This document shows, piece after piece, positions 41,160 through 53,629 of a stretch of 64,000 nucleotides of DNA. The position numbers and the translations under genes are program-made. Within the stretch, counting starts at the first letter, position 1. The number at the start of each line of letters is the position of its first letter. The notes below the pieces were generated by a model, which did not search any database, had not been told where the DNA came from, and was given only the letters and a program-made list of their open reading frames with translations. The DNA comes from Flaccisagitta enflata. Lineage: Eukaryota; Chaetognatha; Sagittoidea; Aphragmophora. The stretch lies in NCBI GenBank assembly GCA_965153355.1, contig OZ231127.1, positions 17,236,001 through 17,300,000 on the forward strand, given 5' to 3'.

Positions 41160-43790
41160 ATTATTTTTTGCTGAAAACTTGACCACATATATACAAAAGT
41201 GCATTAAGGCACACAATCATTACGCATACGTGCCATACAATTTCATCTTTATTTTCCTATCTGCTTAAACATGAAAGAAAAAAAACATATCATGACACAT
41301 GAATATCGATATAAATATACATAGATTATTCATATCGGTAGTCTATCTGAAATACTCTATGAGCGGCTTTATCTCTCATAATGAATCAAAGTTTTACTTG
41401 AAATCAAAACCATTTTCTTATCTACATTACATCCGAGAGTTATTTGGTTGTTCTTTGGAAGCGGTTTGGAGAAGGAGAGGAGAAAAGTTCAAGTGCCGAT
41501 CTTTCCGAGACATGCAAGCATGCCCCCCCCCCCAAAAAAAAAAGAGAAAGAAACACCACAGAGGAAAAAAAACATGCGCGCTTTTCGTTGATTCTTGGAG
41601 CTGAAAGTTCTTTTTAGAGAGTTAGTATACTTACCTTTATATTATTTCCTCCACCATACTTTTTTTCCTTTTTTTTGCGTTCTACATTCTACACAGATGC
41701 CACATTCATTAGCTTGCAATTATTTTGGTTTGTTTAGAATATATTCATTATCTTAAATTGATTTTTTTCCGTGTTGTAAGGAACAAGAAAAACTTTTTTT
41801 TTCATGAAAATGGAAGGAAGACCAACTTTGCACATTGGCAGAGGATATGAAATTGCCCGAGCTCATATGAATGTTCTTACAAGCTTCTCCACATAGTTTC
41901 TTGGGAAACAAAATTGAGTACTTTGTAAGTTAGCGTTCATAATGAAGCCCTGACTGTTATGCATCAATTTATTCATTTAAGTCTCCATTTTCATATGAAA
42001 TATAGGTTCTTATGGTATTTCGATGACAAGAAGAAGTTTTCAAGCATAGTAATGTTCCTAAATCATTGTCCGAATTCTGAGGATTTCTCATTGCAAAGGA
42101 ACAAAGAGTTTGAATCAACATAATTGCGGATTGATCCTATTTTTGAAGGATTAGTTATGAACTCATCAACCGTTTGTTGACAGATCAAACAAGGGTCGTT
42201 TTTCAATTTACATTTATACAAAAAAGATTAAAGAAAAGATAACTTGAAACGAAATGTGTCTATAAGAAAGTGAGCTTAATGACTGCATGAACGTCTGAGC
42301 AATAATTAGGCAACTCTAGCAAAAGTACTTTGAGTCCACAACCCAAGCCCAACATATACAATCTACAATACTCTATACAGAGAGCAATAATTTAGGAACA
42401 CAAACCAGAACATTTCAACATACAATAACATAAACCTAAACGCATATCACAAAATATCCATCATGAAATCATTTGCAACAGCTTTTATCTTAATTCAAAT
42501 AATGGATCACACTGTTCAAGGCATGACTGTTCACTCAATTAAAAAGCCTTTGAATTACTCTCTTTGTAATCAGGAGTTGTTTTTTTTTTATCTAACATAG
42601 CACACACAAGCCATAACGGTTCGTCATGGCAATAAAAATTCGTCCAAAAAGGCAGGGATAAGACTTGTTTCATTCACAATAAATGAGTAAATTAAACACT
42701 TTCTGTTTAGAACACCTCGACTTAAGGAAGAAACCATACTAAATAGGTGGTTTCATCTTAATTCAGTGAATAACATGAATCTTTTTTATTTCTTTTCTTT
42801 TTTTTATTCTTTTTATTCAGGGTTTAGTCTTGACGGGTTCTACTGAGCTATTTTCCATATTTTGCTGCATTGTATTTTGTTTAGTTACTTATTTCAAAAT
42901 CGGTTTATCTGGGTTTTTTTTTCTCCATTCTTTTTAGAACATCAGGGTTTGTAAGAATTGGTTTAGTTCAAGGCAGTTGGAAAATACTATTTATTCACAT
43001 CGAAGTAGAACCCGTTTAGAACATCGAATTCATTCTTTCTCTCATACAGCATAAACCGTTTATTTTCTACAATTTGATATCGTTTACTTTTTTCCGTTCC
43101 TTGTTACTCAACACACTTATGTTGTAAACGGGTTCAGCTTACCTTTTCCCAGTTCAAAAAAGAATACGATTAGAATACAATTAGAGTACAATTTTGACAA
43201 GAAAGGTTAATTTTTTCTTCTTACCCAGACCAATCACTCAAGCGATGTAAAGTGCCAATTCTTACATCCATGAAGTTTATGGATCTTTTTCTCCAACCTG
43301 AAAAAAAAATGCTTTTTTACGGCTTTTTTGCTTTTGGTAACTTTTGCGGGTGCTGCTCTGTTCTCTACCCCTGCCAGTCTCTGCTATTCTTTTTTGCCCT
43401 CTATCCTTGCCCTTGCCCTCTGGAAATTACTCAAATACAGACCCTCTCTCCATTTTCTTCCCTCTGCAATTGATATAAAAAAGAACCGGCAATTTATCCA
43501 GATTTGGCTGCAATTTTACCATTCAATGTCACTCTCCCACGTTATTTTTTACATAGATTATCAATGTTTTTGTTTAATAAGGATGTCATGTCTCTCCAAA
43601 TGCGACTGAATGGATTAATCATTTTTTATCTCCCCCGCCCCCCTCCCTCTCATTCTCCTCATCCTCCTCCTTATCCTCCTCCTCCTCCTCCTCATCCTCC
43701 TCATCCTGATTCTTTCCTTTCTATCTGCTTTCCTAACTTAACCTGAAAAATTGCTTCCTTTCAATTTCCCAATTGCCCCTGTCTTTACCT
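41160..43790. other. Non-coding interval between cassettes B and C
   Basis: AT-rich with candidate AATAAA signals near 42634 and 42679. A CTCCTC-rich stretch (43640-43720) precedes the CAT array. No gene was seen. Confidence 0.5.
42679..42684 (+). promoter_or_regulatory. Candidate polyadenylation signal for cassette B
   Basis: AATAAA lies 1.6 kb after the cassette B stop. A second one occurs slightly upstream, near 42634. Use is not established. Confidence 0.25.
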
Positions 43791-43796
43791 TGGATT

Positions 43797-44395
<599 letters not shown>

Positions 44396-44406
44396 GTGAT
44401 CATCAG

Positions 44407-44531
44407 ACGAAGAACAGCGCAATGCCGGGGTCAACATAGTAAACGTCGGCGGATTCATTCTTTGTGTTATTGTCGCATTTCTTTTTTGCACGTGCCTTTG
44501 TGCTTGCTGTCGGAGAAAGACCCGAGAAGAG
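44407..44531 (+). CDS. Alternative cassette C, exon C1: transmembrane segment
   Basis: This 125-nt exon enters in phase 1 after GATCATCAG and leaves in phase 0 at GAAGAG|GTAAAAAG. It encodes a short leader (EEQRNA), GVNIVNVGG, a hydrophobic segment (FILCVIVAFLF), then CTCLCACCRRKTREE. This is homologous to the first half of cassettes A and B. The intron falls between Glu and Val in a GAG|GTG context, exactly where A (EEV) and B (EEV) are continuous. Upstream lies about 600 nt of CAT repeat, and seven nucleotides into the intron a (TG)n tract begins. If the intron is retained, the frame stays open to 44822 and would read through the TG tract as Val-Cys repeats. Confidence 0.78.
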
Positions 44532-44536
44532 GTAAA

Positions 44537-44641
<105 letters not shown>

Positions 44642-44873
44642 TCTGTCTGTTGGTCTGATCGTCTGCCCGTTCCTCTGTGTCTATCTTTCCTCGCCTTGCA
44701 ATGTCCTGTCACTTCTCAGCACATTCAATTTCAACGATGATACAGTGGTAGGGTCTACAAAATCGATAGCACCCCCCACCCCTTACTCCATGCAGCTTTT
44801 ACCACTGATGCATTATGGTTGAGTTAAGCGGCAATTGCTAATTTTTACTCCTAAGAACAAATTTGCAGTTAAA

Positions 44874-45107
44874 CAAGGCCAGATACACCACTAATAAGTA
44901 GCCGCTTGCGAGTGGGCAAGGGCTGTAATTTTGGTGGGCAGGGGCAGCATGTGTGTGGGCCGGGGCTGTAATGTGGGTGGGTAAAACGCAGAAAACGTAT
45001 CTTAGGCCAATTTTGCGTCGTACAAAAGTTTGCATTACCAACAGACAAACTTACCCACCTACCTACCAAGAGACATACCCTCTCATAGAGTCGCTTAGCA
45101 AGCGAGT
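44874..45107 (-). mobile_element. GTCY-hairpin element copy, core mostly lost
   Basis: It starts CAAGGCCAGATACACC and contains three GTGGGCAGGGGC-like blocks instead of one. It ends TCATAGAGTCGCTTAGCAAG and CGAGT. It lies in the C1-C2 intron. Confidence 0.6.
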
Positions 45108-45199
45108 GAAAACTAGGATTCGTGTTGGGATATTCTATTGGCTGCCATCTTAGATATCAGTGTAGTTTGAACAATCTAAGCTGTGGGGTGCTGGCGATT

Positions 45200-45480
45200 A
45201 TACTGCCCCTCTCATTGTAATCTTTTTGCCTCTGTACCACTTGGATAAAAAAAGACGCACATATTTTTTAACTGATGAAATAGGTATTCGAAACAACTCT
45301 AACTACTTTCAATTAAGACATTTTTTAAAGATTTTCAAAAATGTTTCAATCCAGACCAATCTCAGGTCCGTATCTCAAACAGTTTAGAAGCTAGAGCCCT
45401 GCAAAGAGAAGCACAAATTCGCTAGAATGCACTTTTTACAATTACATAGAGAATGCGAAACTGAAAAGGACAATGTTGTC
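45200..45480. mobile_element. Inverted, diverged relative of the 52211 MITE
   Basis: Segments such as AGACCAATCTCAGGTCCGTA and GCTAGAGCCCTGCAAAGAGA match the reverse complement of 52430-52540 (CTTCTCTTTGG...GGCTCTAGCTCC...). It lies in the intron between C1 and C2, so the two copies flank exon C2 in opposite orientations. Confidence 0.6.
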
Positions 45481-45594
45481 ACTGAAACTAATACCATTTC
45501 TTATTGAAAAAAGTACTTTCGAAGGGCTTTCAAATGGTCTAAAATCTAAGATTTTGATGAGTCTCTTAACGGTTCAAAAGTGCATCTTTTTTTT

Positions 45595-45741
45595 AGTCGC
45601 GTGCACGCGACTCCACAACCCGCTCTGTCCATCTGTCGGTCGGTCCGTCGGTCAGTCCGTCGGTCGGTCGGTCACGCTTAGCTTTTTTTCGCCGCCCCTG
45701 CCCACCCGCACGCGACTAAGGTAGTCGTGTATCTGGCCTTG
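45595..45741 (+). mobile_element. GTCY-hairpin element copy with perfect 18-bp palindrome
   Basis: The 5' end is the perfect palindrome AGTCGCGTGCACGCGACT. The core GTCGGTCGGTCCGTCGG follows, then GCCCCTGCCCACCCGCACGC (repeating the palindrome arm) and the end GTGTATCTGGCCTTG before TTT. This is the cleanest copy in the window and lies in the C1-C2 intron. Confidence 0.75.
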
Positions 45742-46119
45742 TTTCTTATGGACCCGCGTAGTAACTATGGCAGAAAAAGTGTACTACTTGTTTGTCAGTG
45801 TTTCACATCCAAGCGATGAGAAAAACATAGCAAAATCCATGACCATTTTGTAGCTCTGCGAAAGATCTTTTAAATGAGAGCTTGCTGGATGTCTTAGCTC
45901 ATCTCGTTTAGAAATGGCATAAGGATGAAGACAAGATTTTGTAAATTCACTACGTGATTTTCATGGGTTATCTTTATTCTTACATAATAAGCAAACAAAT
46001 TGAGTAAAAAATTTTGTTCTTGGCGCCATCTTAAAAAAGAAATTGAAGCTCTTTTATTTGCTCATGGATAAGTTACAGTGCACAGAAAAAGCTAATTTGT
46101 AAAATCATTTCACGTGAAA

Positions 46120-46410
46120 TTCTTAATCTCTCTCTGAATGCAAAATTTTGCATTTCTAAGAACATTGCCCTTCTTATAGCATTTTAGGAATGTATGTTTT
46201 AGAAATGACAATTCAGTTATAATTTTACATTTGACTTAGATGTTACTTTTTTAAAAAGAAATCATATTTTTAGTATAATTATTTATTTTTTGCATTGAGA
46301 ATCATTTATGTGTTCAAAAAGTTGGAAAAATTGAGAAAAAAAAAAATGGCCTCCATTCCTCAATAGTCTTTTATTGTAATCTCTCTGAATGCAAAATTTT
46401 GCATTTCTCA
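46120..46410 (+). repeat. Duplicated palindrome-containing motif
   Basis: AATCTCTCTGAATGCAAAAT with the palindrome TGCAAAATTTTGCA occurs at about 46127 and 46379. The rest of the surrounding stretch is AT-rich and non-coding. Confidence 0.5.
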
Positions 46411-46593
46411 ATATAGGCTTTTTTATATGTTAGAACAGGGCCATGTTTTAGAAATAATTTATATTCAAACAATTTTTCACATCAGTTGAGAATGAAACTT
46501 TTTTCACATAATCAATTTCATGCAAATTTATAATAAATGATTTATACTGAAAAATGATTTCTTTACAAACACCTATAAATGCTGCGTTTATAA

Positions 46594-46868
46594 TAACTTA
46601 GGATGACTCAAATTGACCTAGAATGACTTAAAATGATGATAAATGACTTATTCGACTAAATTGACCAAATTGACTTAAGTGACTCAATATAAAGTAAAAT
46701 GGCTTACAATGACTTAGAATGACTACGAATGACTAAGAATGACTTAGAATGACTTAAAATGACCTAAAATGACTAAGAATAACTAAAGGTAATAAAAAAA
46801 GTAAAGTTTGACCGACGGACCGACGGACCGACGGACAAAGCGGGTTGTAGAGTCGCGTGCAGGCGACT
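46594..46868 (-). mobile_element. GTCY-hairpin element, TGACTTAGAAT subfamily, uninterrupted
   Basis: Many AATGACTTAGAATGACT units are followed by AGTAAAGTTTGACC, a GACCGACGGACCGACGG core and AAAGCGGGTTGTAGAGTCGC with the terminal hairpin. It serves as the empty-site relative of 11784-12215. Confidence 0.7.
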
Positions 46869-47062
46869 AAAAATTGTGAAATCTTCATTTTACTTTTTTT
46901 CTAGAAAATGTTATGACCGTGAAAATTGCCTCTTCGTGTGCACCTTGACATAACGAGTAGCTGAGAAAATTATGAGCTGCATCATTGATATTTAAACGGA
47001 AACTGAGATTGCTCATTGGAAAAAAATTGAAATGAGCACTTTTTTCAATCAGTGATTTTTTC

Positions 47063-47246
47063 AGTTGCGTGCTACGCGACTCTACACCCCGCTTTGTCCG
47101 TCGGTCAGTTGGTTGGTTGGTCACACTTTATTTCTTTTTATCGTTTTATTCTTTGACCGTACTGCTCCTGCCCAAATACTCAGGTGACCTCAAATATGGT
47201 CCGTGCCCACCCGCAGGCGACTGGGGTAGCCGTGTATCCGGCCTTG
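47063..47246 (+). mobile_element. GTCY-hairpin element copy
   Basis: It starts AGTTGCGTGCTACGCGACTC with a short GTCGGTCAGTTGG core. It ends CCCACCCGCAGGCGACTGG and GTGTATCCGGCCTTG. Confidence 0.7.
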
Positions 47247-47399
47247 TTCTTCAAACCTTTGCCATTTCTAAACAAATAAAGCTACAATGACCAGCATCGT
47301 CGCATTTTGAAGATTTTTTGCAGAGCTTTCAAACATTCATGGATTTTCTATGGATCAGGCCCATAGTTAAGCAGAAACTAGCATAACAAAGTGTTCGCT

Positions 47400-49520
47400 T
47401 TTTGGGCAGCGGCCCCGGAGGGGCAGATGACCTATGATTACACACAGGGCGATTATCTACGGTTTCCGGTTTCCAGTTTCCGGTTTCCGGTGTCCGGTTT
47501 CCGCTCCCCTCGCAGGCCTAATAACAAGCCCCTCAGACCTCAAATCAGGCATCTCAGTCCTCAAATAAGGCCTCCTAGATCCAACTTAGGCCTCTCAGAT
47601 CACAATTCAGTCTTCTTAGACTCTATTTCCAGCCCCTCAGACCCAAAATCAGGCCTCCCAGACTCCAACTTGGGTCTTTCAAACCCCAACTCAGGCCTCA
47701 CAAACCCTTATTCAGGCCTCTCCGACTTCAAATCAGACCTTTCAAACATCAAATAAGGCCTCTCAGACCCCAAATCAAGCTTCTTAGACCCCAAATCAGG
47801 CCTCCCAGATATCAAATCAGGCTTCTAAGACCATACTCAGGTCTCCCAGACCCAAGCTAACGCCTCCCAGAGCGGACCAAATTAAGCCTCCCAGACCTAA
47901 AACTGGCCCAAATTGGTCCTCTCAGACCCTATGCCGGATCAACAAATAGGCTAAACTAGTCATCCAAGGATCGCACATGGTCAGCGGTACCCGATGCCCT
48001 GCTTGGAGTGATCAGCTGAAAGAGTGAGGTGAGAGCAGGGCAGCGGCCCCAAAGGGCCGATGTCCTGTAGGACACGGGTGAATTTCCAGACGTTCTGAGG
48101 GGCCACGTTTGAAGGCATTTTATTCCTTGGAGCAGGGGGTCGAAGGGGCTGATTTTGGGCCTGAGAGCTCATTTTGGACCTCAGAGGGTTGATTTCTGAT
48201 CTGAAAGGGTTAAGTTTTGATCTGATAGGGCTGATTTGGGGCCTGAGGAGGCTAATTTGGAGCATAAGAGGGCTGATTTGGGGCCCGAGAAGGCTAATTT
48301 GGGGCCTGAGAAGGTTGATAAGGGGCCTGAGAGGGCTGATTTGGGGTGTGAGAGGGCTGATTTTGGGCCTTAAAGGGCTGATTTGGGGCTTGAGAGGGCT
48401 GATTTGAGGTCTGAGAGGGTTTATTTGACGCCCAACAGGGGCCTGACTAGCCTCAGGGGGGGGGACGTACGGACGTACGCATGGACGTCTGGAAATTCAC
48501 CCCTGTGTCCTACAGGACATCGGCCCTTGGGCCGCTGCCCAAAAGCTATAACAAGACGCACCTCAGGGGCCCCGCGCCTGCAGCACCCACCATGAAAGCA
48601 GTCATCAAGGATCGCACATGGTCAGCGGTACCCGATGCCCTGGAGTGATCAGTGAAAAGTAGAGTGAGAGCAGGGCAATGAGACCGATGTCCTGTAGACA
48701 CAGGAATTTCCATACGTCACTGAGGGGCATATTTCAGGCCTTAGATGACTGATATAGACCGCTGAAGGCATATTTGAAGGCTGGAGGGCAGAATCAAGGC
48801 TTGAGAGCCGATTTGAGATTTGGAGGGCAAATTTAAGCCATGGAGGGCTGATTTTATGCTTGGAGGGCTGGTGAAGGTCTGGAAGGCAGATTTGAGAGGA
48901 TTTGAGCCTGGGGAGCTGATTTGAAGCCTGGAGGGCTGATTGAGGGCTGGAGGGCAAATTGAGGGCTGAGAGGAATTTGAGGGGCCATCGGCGGACAGGA
49001 TGGACGGACGTGGAAATTCTGTATGGACGCCCTGTGCTACAAAGAAAGAGAAAAACGAAAGAAAAAGAACGAAAAAAAGAAAGAAAGAAAAAGAACAAAA
49101 AAAAGAAAGAAAGAAAGATTGAAAGTTGATATACTTAACTGTAATGGAAATATCATATTTTGTTATTTCATCTGTTTTAAGTTCTTTAATTATGTTTCTT
49201 TTAGGGAGACAGGAAGTTGCGCACGTTAGATAAAATTTCAATCCACTGGTGTTGAGTTATTGGGTAAACGGGGGGGGAAAGGGGGTTAGCAGGGGGGGGC
49301 AAAGATGGGGTTTAGGGGGCCCCGCGCCCCTGGCCTAGCTTAGGGCCCCGCGCCTTGTTGATCCGGCTTAGCTCAGACCCAACTTAGAAAATCGTTCTGT
49401 GTGAAATCATAGGTCATCTGCCACTCCCGGGCCGCTGCCCCTCTCACCATCACATTTCTATGAAAACTAACTTAGGGGCATCGGGTACCGCGGACCATGC
49501 AACGCTTTTGCGACGTTTTC
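47400..49520. repeat. Foldback-like minisatellite complex in the C1-C2 intron
   Basis: About 24-bp units of the form CTCAGACCCCAAATCAGGCC fill 47520-47930. Their reverse complement form (GAGGGCTGATTTGGGGCCTG) fills 48150-48430, and a diverged version fills 48740-48990. The border motif GGTCAGCGGTACCCGATGCC occurs at about 47978 and 48617 and inverted near 49470. The GGGCAGCGGCCC and GATGTCCTGTAGGACAC motifs also recur in both orientations. The GATGACCTATGATT motif at 47426 is inverted at 49407. Confidence 0.75.
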
Positions 49521-49623
49521 CTTTGCCATAGTTATATGCTATCGTGGGTCTCTTTCCAAGTTACCAACACGACTACAAAACGCACCTCGACTCTCCCATT
49601 TTCCACATTCAATACCCAATAAG

Positions 49624-49960
49624 GTGGAGGACGCTAAGAATTGGACAAAGAACATGCGGATAATCGAGCCTTATTGTTCGATGCGAACACCGGAACTTGA
49701 GAAGATCGCGGGCATCGCAAAGAAGGGGGAGGGTGACGAAAAGGAGGGTGAGAAGGGTGAGAAGGAAGGTGACGAGGCTGCGGCAGGGGACGACAAGAAA
49801 ACGGGCGAAGGAGGTAACCAACAAGGAACAACTGGGAACACCAATAACCCAACAACTAACCATGGTGGTAACCATCATGGTGGTGGTTCAAATACCCATC
49901 ATAGCAATCATCATCATGGTCATCATGGTCACCATGGAAATCATCACGGACATCACGGAG
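49624..49960 (+). CDS. Cassette C, exon C2: conserved cytoplasmic motif and start of the His/Gly tail
   Basis: The exon begins after CCAATAAG (phase 0) with VEDAKNWTKNMRIIEPYCS, followed by MRTPELEKIAG. This matches cassette B almost residue for residue and shows that C1 and C2 together form the same module. It continues with a Lys/Glu/Gly-rich linker, an Asn/Thr stretch, then His/Gly repeats (HHGHHGHHGNHHGHHG). It leaves in phase 1 at CACGGAG|GTAACC. The 5.1-kb intron before it is packed with repeats. An alternative is that the exon reads into its intron to a stop at 50023-50025, giving a shorter tail. The H-G repeat continuing in phase on the next exon favours splicing. Confidence 0.78.
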
Positions 49961-51809
49961 GTAACCTTCCTCTCACGATAAAGCGATTTGTATATAAATG
50001 GCGGTTTTTTTTTATTCTTTGTTAATTTTTTGCGTATTTATGCAAATCATATCATTCATATGAATTTAACCGAGCGCACCTGCGTTTGTTTTTTGTCTTT
50101 TTTTGTCAATCAAGAGATCATTTGTTTGTTTTCTTTTTTTCTTAAGAAAAATGAAATTCAGCAACAGCCCGCCATGTGAGAGGAAGGAATTTGTTCAATT
50201 GTCAAAATGAAAAATAATATTAATGATACATTTTTCGAAAGATCATGGACAACTTGGGAGAGTTCCAATATTTTCACATTTTTTTAATCATTAGATTAAC
50301 GATATTTGCCTGCCCTTAATCGAAACTCTCGGTACTCTCTGTTGATACATGATCGTTATTGCTCATGATTATACCGATACTCAGTTGATTTAAAGCATGC
50401 TTCTAGCTTTCCTTGCATCTTGATCGGACCTCTTAATTGTCCTTATTTTCAAAGGACCGAGAGATGTCAATAGCATGAGGCTTATCTTTTCATAACAGTG
50501 GGACTGGTTGGGTTAGTCTCTGCCGAGACTTAGTATCATTACATTTTTTTAGTAACTAGCTCTAATGGATTTTCCGGGTGCCTTCTTGACACACAGCCAA
50601 ATCCTGGTGGCATGAACACAAGTTTTCTTTGCATTTGATCGATCTTTAGAATTAGTCCACTAATTCGTAGCTGATATTTTTTTGCCATTCATAATGACTG
50701 GATTCGTTTGGTCAAGCCTACGCAAGCATGCATCAACGAAAAACAAAAATTTCATTACGAAAATTGAACAAAATAAGCGTAGCACCAAAAATAACCAAAG
50801 CTATATTTTCATTTTTTGGCTGTTGCTGAATTTCAATATGATTTTTTTTTTACAAAGATTCATGACGAATTCTGTTGTCAACATGTTATATTTGCATGGT
50901 CACCCTCTACTAATGAAACTTCATAATACCAGTCAAAAATGGCAATCAAGAGTCGCGCATGCTTTCACATCATTTATCATAAAGCATTAACTTACAACTA
51001 ATAAAATACTAATAGAATGTGCGAGATAACTAACAGATTGGATGTTTTGTGTGAAGTTGCACAGCGGTAGGTATGAAAAAAAAACACGCGATGTTTTAGA
51101 TTGGCAAAGGGAAGTGTGTTTTTTTCCTTTGGATAGTCATGAATTTGGAGTAATCAAAAGTGAATGAAAATGTTTTCCTGATCAGCGAAACAGTGGATTA
51201 AGCATTTCATGTCATAAAGAAAATAAAGGCTCTTGGCCGATGGAATGAACGCTTTTTGTAAACTTAGTAAAAATGCTTAACCAACGTCTAACCTACCATT
51301 TCCTATGTTTCTGAGTCATTTATTCATCATTTGAGGAACAGAATATTTGATACAATTTCAAAAAACAAACTTACGTGTCGCCTTCAATGTTGATATCATG
51401 TTGTACTACCTTTTTTGCTGAAAGACGGGCCTGACTCCTAAGAACCGCGAAAAAAATGGTGAGAAAATGTCCAAATCTGAAATTAGGTGGCCTTATTTTT
51501 GGCCTTTTTTGGTGATCTAACCCAAATTGATACTACATCGTCCTTAGTCTCTTACAATGGATCCGGACGATTCTGCTTGCATGTCCGATTATCCAACATC
51601 AGATTGCACGTCCATCCCCCAAAATCCCTTTATACTAACCATGGCAAAAAAAAAATATGAAACAGTTTTTTGAGATATTTATGCATTCAATGGATCTATG
51701 GCCCTTATTATCGAAAAACAGTAGAAGTTAGACTTCTGCAGATAATCAAAACTAAAAGGAGTGACCAACTAAGGCAGTTTCACCTGAAATTTTGTGTGAG
51801 CGAGTGAAA

Positions 51810-51968
51810 CAACGCGGCCGGATATACGGCAATCCAGTCGCGGACGGTTGGGCAGAAGCAGTAATGCGAAAATCGCTCGGAATTCAAAAATGTGACGGAC
51901 GGACCGACCGACCTACCGACCGACCTACCGACCGACACGGTAAGGTGTAGAATCGCGTGTCCGCGACT
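51810..51968 (-). mobile_element. GTCY-hairpin element copy
   Basis: It starts CAACGCGGCCGGATATACGG, then GTCGCGGACGGTTGGGCAG. The core is GACCGACCGACCTACCG and the end is GTGTCCGCGACT followed by A5. It lies in the C2-C3 intron. Confidence 0.7.
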
Positions 51969-52210
51969 AAAAACTAGCACAAAGTTGTTAGTTAAGGAAC
52001 AGCTTTTGATTTTCGTGAGCTCCTTTCTTTTTGCCATTCCCATTCTTTGGCAGGCTTGAATAGTTGCAACTTGATGTTTGTTGCCTCGTCCAACGCTCGA
52101 CTTTGTCTGTGAAGGCCTGAAATATAAATATTGATTTAAAGAATTATCTCATGGAAAAACCTTTGGGCACGACATGATTTAGAACCTACGATCATTCTTT
52201 CTCTTGGTTA

Positions 52211-52606
52211 TACCACGCGTATCAATAAAAAGACGCTTATTGTCAAAAGAACTTGTTGAAATTTTAGACCATTGAAAAACCCATAGAAAATACTTTCATT
52301 TGGTTTCAATCTGGTATTTCTATCCTTCTTTGTTTGGAAATGGCATTGATTTGAGCGAAAACTTAGGATTTTCATTTTCACAATCCCTACGTAAAAAAAT
52401 GTGATTTAGCAAAATAGAGCTTCTCTTTGGAAGGCTCTAGCTCCTAAACCGTTCAAAATACAAACCTGGAATTGGTCTAGATTGAAAGATTTTTATAAAA
52501 ATCTTTGAAAATGTCTCTTTTAAAAAGTTTTTTTTTTTTTTTTTTTTTTTTGTATCTGTCTTATTATTGAAAAGAAAGGTGCGTCTTTCTTTTTATACGC
52601 GTGGTA
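52211..52606. mobile_element. MITE with CCACGCGTAT terminal inverted repeats
   Basis: The sequence begins TACCACGCGTAT and ends ATACGCGTGGTA, with AAAAAGACGC-like extensions on both sides. TA can be read as the target duplication. It lies in the intron between C2 and C3. A related copy in the opposite orientation is at about 45200-45480. Confidence 0.65.
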
Positions 52607-52674
52607 TGCCAGTGGAAGGCAGAGAGCGAAAGAGCGGCGATTATTTGTAATGATATTGATCAAATTGGCGTTAA

Positions 52675-53060
52675 CGCAAAGAAAACGATGCAGCTGGGAC
52701 AGGGTTCATTCGAGGGTGCAACCAGGATGATAGGGTGGCTCAAAGTGGGGTCATACTCATGACGCCCGCGAGGAAAATAAGACCATTTCCATATTACATG
52801 AGAAATCCAAAATTTGAGGGTGAGTGGAAAAAGATTATTCATGGCCAACACCCCCCCTTTTTTTCCATAAGAAATGTACAGGAAGGATTTTTACCTTCAA
52901 TGTCTCCTTTACTTCAGTGTCTTCTTTACTTCAATCGGATCAGCCCCAAATTTTGGATTTCTCATGTTTGTGGGAAATGGTCACATTTTCTCCAAGGGTG
53001 TCATGAGCCTTGACTATGAGCCCACTATAGGCCACCCTACCAGGATGAGGCCGGCTTCCA
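52675..53060. repeat. Inverted repeat just upstream of exon C3
   Basis: The left arm contains GGATGATAGGGTGGCTCA, ACCATTTCCATATTACATG and AAATCCAAAATTTGAGGG. The right arm (52945-53060) contains imperfect complements of each. The two arms are separated by about 110 bp. Confidence 0.7.
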
Positions 53061-53223
53061 AAGCAATTAACCAACAATTCGGCTTTTTTGTATAATCCGT
53101 CGCTATAACTATGCGTTTCTCAGAATGTAGCATGTTCATGAACCAAATATTCACATCATCTTTCATGCGATTACCGTGAATTCGAATGCTTTAATCATTT
53201 CATACATTAATTTCCATCTTTAG

Positions 53224-53606
53224 AACATGGCGGACACCATGGGGGAGGGCATCATGAAGGCCACCACTATATTGGCTTTCATGGTGTGGGCGCCCATGAC
53301 TATGGCATACACGGATTTCACAGCTTCGAGCCAGAGCATGGCCCTGGTCATCACGGTCTACACGGTCATCATGGGGAACACGGGCATCACGGCCACCATG
53401 GCCATCATGGCCATCATGGAGAGCACGGCCATCATGGAGATCATCACCATGGGCATGGGCATGCGCATCATGCACATCATGGACACCACGGGCACCACGG
53501 CCACCACGGCCACGACCATGGCCATGGGCATGGACATGGAGGTGGACATGACAAGAAGAAGCAAGGCGAACACAAGCATAAAGCGAAGGCTGGAGGCAAG
53601 AAATAA
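53224..53606 (+). CDS. Cassette C, exon C3: His/Gly-rich tail with basic C terminus
   Basis: The exon follows TCTTTAG and enters in phase 1. The junction codon G|AA (Glu) gives HHGEHGGHHGGGHH across the splice. The exon encodes about 126 residues dominated by HGHH, HHGHHG and HGHGHG repeats, and ends KKKQGEHKHKAKAGGKK before a TAA stop. The three C exons together add 281 residues, and all phases sum to an intact frame. The Lys-rich ending resembles that of cassette A (KGSKK). Dense His/Gly repeats suggest possible divalent-metal binding or pH sensing, but that is inference from composition only. AATAAA signals lie at 53602 and 53623. Confidence 0.75.
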
Positions 53607-53628
53607 AACAACGCTTGAACAAAATAAA
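53602..53628 (+). promoter_or_regulatory. Polyadenylation signals after cassette C
   Basis: One AATAAA overlaps the stop codon (53602-53607) and a second lies at 53623-53628. Either could end the cassette C transcript, but no cleavage site can be fixed from sequence. Confidence 0.45.
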
Positions 53629-53629
53629 G

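Larger units (their letters stand above)
49961..53223 (+). other. Intron between C2 and C3
   Basis: Donor GGAG|GTAACC and acceptor CTTTAG|AA, 3263 nt. It contains a GTCY-hairpin element, the CCACGCGTAT MITE and an inverted repeat, all listed separately. Confidence 0.65.
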
